Virus record (IMG/VR): IMGVR_UViG_3300044712_001944
Span: 1 to 25,131 of that record
DNA: 25,131 nt
Origin: a virus
Reading direction: 5' to 3' (one strand)
In this document: positions 23,691 to 25,131 of the stretch, piece by piece
Layout: every line of letters starts with the position of its first letter
Numbering within the stretch: the stretch's first letter is position 1
Program-made: the position numbers and the translations under genes
Notes under the pieces: model-generated
The model's input: only the letters and a program-made list of their open reading frames with translations
What the model was told of the DNA's origin: nothing
Databases searched by the model: none

Positions 23691-23977
23691 TAAGTGTTGC
23701 TTTAATTATTTTTTTAATCTTCTATGGATATATGGGAGAAAAAACCTATCTTTTCTTAAAGAATAAAGAGCCAAATCAAATTAAAAGGATTCTCCTTTCT
23801 TTATTTTGGTTTGTAGATATTGGAAAGCAATGGTATGTTTCTGTTAAAGAGATAACTAAAACAAATGAATCTATGTTTAACTTTCTTGGTTGGGATAAAG
23901 AAAAACCAAAGGAAGAAGTTAAAGTAGAAACAAAAGAAGAGATTAAAGAAGAAGTTAAAGAGGAAGAAAAGAAATGA
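23687..23977 (+). CDS. Membrane protein with Lys/Glu-repeat tail
   Basis: A 96-aa protein with an N-terminal hydrophobic helix (about residues 2-15), an amphipathic middle (FLKNKEPNQIKRILLSLFWFV), and an acidic/basic tail made of repeated EEVK, ETKEE and EVKEEEKK units (residues ~70-96). Such tails form extended single helices or bind charged partners. It is coupled by ATGA to both neighbours in the membrane module. Function unknown. Confidence 0.68.
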   Translation: MISVALIIFLIFYGYMGEKTYLFLKNKEPNQIKRILLSLFWFVDIGKQWYVSVKEITKTNESMFNFLGWDKEKPKEEVKVETKEEIKEEVKEEEKK

Positions 23978-24255
23978 TAATCTACATTGAGTTCTTAATC
24001 TTAGGGTTAGTTTTCTTTATTTTTTTAGGTTGGTCTATTTGGTACAACTTATCTACAACTAAATTAAGGAGGAAGTATGATGAACAAAGAAGAAGAGAAT
24101 CAAAAGGAACAGGAGAACTTGGCACTTCAGAGGGAAGTGTTAGTTCTAAGAGACCTTTTTTCTTTAAAGGACGAGAGCTATTACCGCCAACAGATTCTAT
24201 TTCAACTGGAGAGAATAGCAACAGCACTAGAAAGTTCTTTAAAAAAAGAGGTTAA
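23974..24255 (+). CDS. Possible membrane protein overlapping another frame
   Basis: A 93-aa reading starting with a good hydrophobic helix (residues 2-24), coupled by ATGA to the gene before. After about residue 35 the sequence becomes Ser/Gly/Pro-rich and looks non-native, exactly where a second frame (24077-24259) encodes a well-formed coiled coil with a strong SD. Either the helix-coding first third is real and the tail is a by-product of overlap, or the two frames are joined by frameshifting. The N-terminal helix part is the more credible portion. Confidence 0.45.
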   Translation: MIIYIEFLILGLVFFIFLGWSIWYNLSTTKLRRKYDEQRRRESKGTGELGTSEGSVSSKRPFFFKGRELLPPTDSISTGENSNSTRKFFKKRG

Positions 24256-24259
24256 ATAA
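24077..24259 (+). CDS. 60-aa coiled-coil protein
   Basis: A charged helical protein (NKEEENQKEQENLALQREV and onward, ending ALESSLKKEVK) with heptad-like Leu spacing. An AAGGAGG SD lies seven bases before its ATG, and its TAA is followed directly by the ATG of the next gene, two strong signs it is translated. It overlaps 23974-24255 in a different frame over most of its length. A soluble adaptor for the surrounding membrane proteins is plausible. Confidence 0.62.
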   Translation: MMNKEEENQKEQENLALQREVLVLRDLFSLKDESYYRQQILFQLERIATALESSLKKEVK

Positions 24260-24526
24260 ATGAATAAGTCATTTATTAACATATTAATTATTGGAGGTTT
24301 TATTTTAATCCTCCTTTCTCCATTATTACTACTTCCTGATATATTTGAAGCAAGACAATTCTGTATTTCAAACAACTTAACATATAGCCTAAATTTGCGA
24401 TTAGAGAGCTTTTGTGATGATTTAAAGATAAATAAGTATTATTCTAACATAGAACAAAGAACTTATTGGGAATATGAGCAAAACTTCCCTTATAAAATAA
24501 AGTTAAATTTTTCTGAATTTTCCTAA
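24260..24526 (+). CDS. Small exported protein with membrane anchor
   Basis: An 88-aa protein. An N-terminal hydrophobic segment (about residues 8-27) is followed by an outer domain with two Cys (FCIS, FCDD), which may form a disulfide, and two sequons. It ends the rightward block, starting directly after the preceding stop. Downstream lies the structured intergenic element where the two strands converge. Family unknown. Confidence 0.63.
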   Translation: MNKSFINILIIGGFILILLSPLLLLPDIFEARQFCISNNLTYSLNLRLESFCDDLKINKYYSNIEQRTYWEYEQNFPYKIKLNFSEFS

Positions 24527-24534
24527 CTCTCACT

Positions 24535-24580
24535 TTTTATAAAAATAAATGATGGCTTAACAAGGGAGCCATCAGCCCTC
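24535..24580. terminator. Convergent transcription end with hairpin and T-runs
   Basis: Just after the last plus-strand gene is CACTTTTTAT, and the hairpin GATGGCT (24551-24557) with AGCCATC (24567-24573) follows. On the minus strand the same region offers ATTTATTTTTAT after the 103-aa gene. Archaeal termination relies on T-runs, so this convergent gap probably ends both transcripts. Confidence 0.5.
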
Positions 24581-24598
24581 TAAAATAAACTAACAAAG

Positions 24599-24648
24599 TT
24601 GAATGCCCCTTTGAGTTATAAAGGAGAGGCGACCCTTCAATGCTCAAA
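24599..24648 (+). ncRNA. Repeated hairpin element, copy 2
   Basis: The exact motif GGAGAGGCGACC (24623-24634) sits between TTTGAG (24610-24615) and CTCAAA (24643-24648), which can pair. Copy 1 (19346-19397) frames the same motif with an unrelated 11-bp stem, so the loop is conserved while the stem differs. TTGAA (24599-24603) with TTCAA (24636-24640) would cross that stem as a pseudoknot, and CCTTT/AAAGG (24608-24612 with 24620-24624) is a competing hairpin. Like copy 1 it follows a plus-strand stop codon and another hairpin. Role unknown. Confidence 0.55.
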
Positions 24649-24657
24649 TCCCTCTAA

Positions 24658-24969
24658 TTAAAGAGTTGATTGTCCCATTCTCATTCTTTGCCATACTCCT
24701 ACAAGTAAAGCTAGAACTCCAATGATTAATACAACTGCAGCAACTAAAAGAACTGTTGGGATCTTACCAGATACATTATCAATACCTGATGTGAAGTTTC
24801 CTACTAATCTATCTGTTGCATTATCTGAAGCAGAATCAGCAGTCAATAAACTTGCACTTGTTAAGGTATTAACAATTACAAAGGCAATAATAACTCCTAT
24901 AATCAAAGAAGCTACTCCGAAAACTAAACCTGTGATAAGTCCACCAGTTTGCCCTTTTTTATTTAACAT
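24658..24969 (-). CDS. Two-helix membrane protein, candidate major coat protein
   Basis: A 103-aa protein. The N-terminus MLNKKGQTGG precedes a long Gly/Val/Ile helix (about 9-36). An exposed loop with three sequons (NAT, NFT, NVS; about 37-68) follows, then a second helix (about 69-93) and a basic end (WQRMRMGQ). Two hydrophobic helices in about 100 residues is the layout of spindle-shaped virus major coat proteins (VP1-like), and the KKG-Q start also resembles archaeal prepilin signals. It alone has its own promoter, separated from the long leftward block, and a near-perfect SD (AAGGAGGTT), which implies high expression. A pilin-like or generic membrane protein is the alternative. Confidence 0.72.
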   Translation of the reverse strand: MLNKKGQTGGLITGLVFGVASLIIGVIIAFVIVNTLTSASLLTADSASDNATDRLVGNFTSGIDNVSGKIPTVLLVAAVVLIIGVLALLVGVWQRMRMGQSTL

Positions 24970-25040
24970 TTTTTAACCTCCTTACATTTATCTCTCGAAA
25001 AAAGAGATAAAAAAAGTAAGTATATATTCTTTAAATACTT
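24970..25040 (-). promoter_or_regulatory. Promoter, leader hairpin and strong SD of the coat-protein candidate
   Basis: Read on the minus strand: TATA-like GTATTTAAAG and ATATATAC (about 25019-25038, also bases 15-34), a T7 run, then a hairpin TTATCTCT/AGAGATAA (24988-24995 with 25003-25010) around a T-rich loop, then AAGGAGGTT (24975-24983) five bases before the ATG. The hairpin with T-runs could stabilise the leader or stop read-through from the upstream genes. Confidence 0.6.
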
Positions 25041-25131
25041 AACGTTACAATGTTACAAATTATATTTCACTTTGCTTTCTATCAAAGAATAACCAAGAAG
25101 CCGAAGCTATTGTAACAACTAATGTTATAAC
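25005..25131. repeat. Terminal direct repeat, right copy (circular overlap)
   Basis: This is the exact second copy of bases 1-127. From 25060 on it repeats the 3' part of the 109-aa membrane protein gene annotated at 56-385, so no separate gene should be called here. It lets the minus-strand reading continue across the junction into the 24658-24969 gene. Confidence 0.93.

Noticed and set aside
24599-24660. Folded element with a CTCAAATCC stretch considered as a tRNA T-arm
   Set aside because: No acceptor stem, anticodon arm or correct arm spacing could be built. No tRNA was found anywhere in the window.

Overview
The window looks like one complete circular replicon. Bases 1-127 recur exactly at 25005-25131, the signature of an assembler overlap on a closed circle, so the unique length is 25,004 bp. 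The DNA is AT-rich and gene-dense, with many ATGA and TAATG gene overlaps, good Shine-Dalgarno sites and archaeal-type TATA elements. Proteins crowded with N-x-S/T sequons, N-termini of the K-K-G-Q type, an AbrB-like protein, an Sm-like protein, a DUF192 protein and many tiny zinc ribbons point to an archaeal host. A DPANN lineage (Woesearchaeota/Pacearchaeota-like) is my best inference. No rRNA, tRNA, CRISPR array, tailed-phage capsid/terminase/portal set or relaxase is visible.

Layout. A divergent promoter region lies near 17675-17741. Leftward from it (minus strand, 17674 down to 56) runs one long, nearly gapless block. First come an Sm-like protein and a zinc-finger AAA-type helicase (16165-17466), then a ~300-base non-coding stretch packed with inverted repeats (15866-16164), then a coupled string of five tiny genes (three zinc-finger proteins, a one-helix membrane peptide, a DUF192 protein). 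After that come the probable structural/surface genes: an 826-aa Ser/Gly-rich protein, a 96-aa basic protein, a 272-aa coiled-coil protein, a 1296-aa repetitive fibre, two LamG-type surface proteins (517 and 1043 aa), and several small membrane proteins. Across the circle junction the block ends with a 103-aa two-helix membrane protein (24658-24969) that has its own promoter and the best ribosome-binding site of the window. It is the best candidate for a major coat protein.

Rightward (plus strand, 17742 to 24526) come small regulators (AbrB-like, ribbon-helix-helix, winged helix), small membrane proteins, a possible ssDNA-binding protein, a structured non-coding segment, DNA-binding and acidic proteins, a P-loop ATPase with a C-terminal HTH, an iteron-like repeat cluster (21984-22080), a serine recombinase, zinc ribbons and another set of membrane proteins.

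How it fits together. The helicase, Sm-like protein, ATPase and repeat cluster are likely replication/maintenance functions. The recombinase may resolve multimers, invert or integrate. The leftward block would build an envelope-bearing particle decorated with long glycosylated adhesins. My reading is a virus (spindle-shaped or pleomorphic, membrane-containing) or virus-like plasmid of a DPANN archaeon. Novel candidates are (i) a multi-helix structured RNA or DNA element at 15873-16136, (ii) a duplicated hairpin element with an identical 12-base loop motif at 19346-19397 and 24610-24648, and (iii) the repeat/palindrome cluster at 21984-22080.
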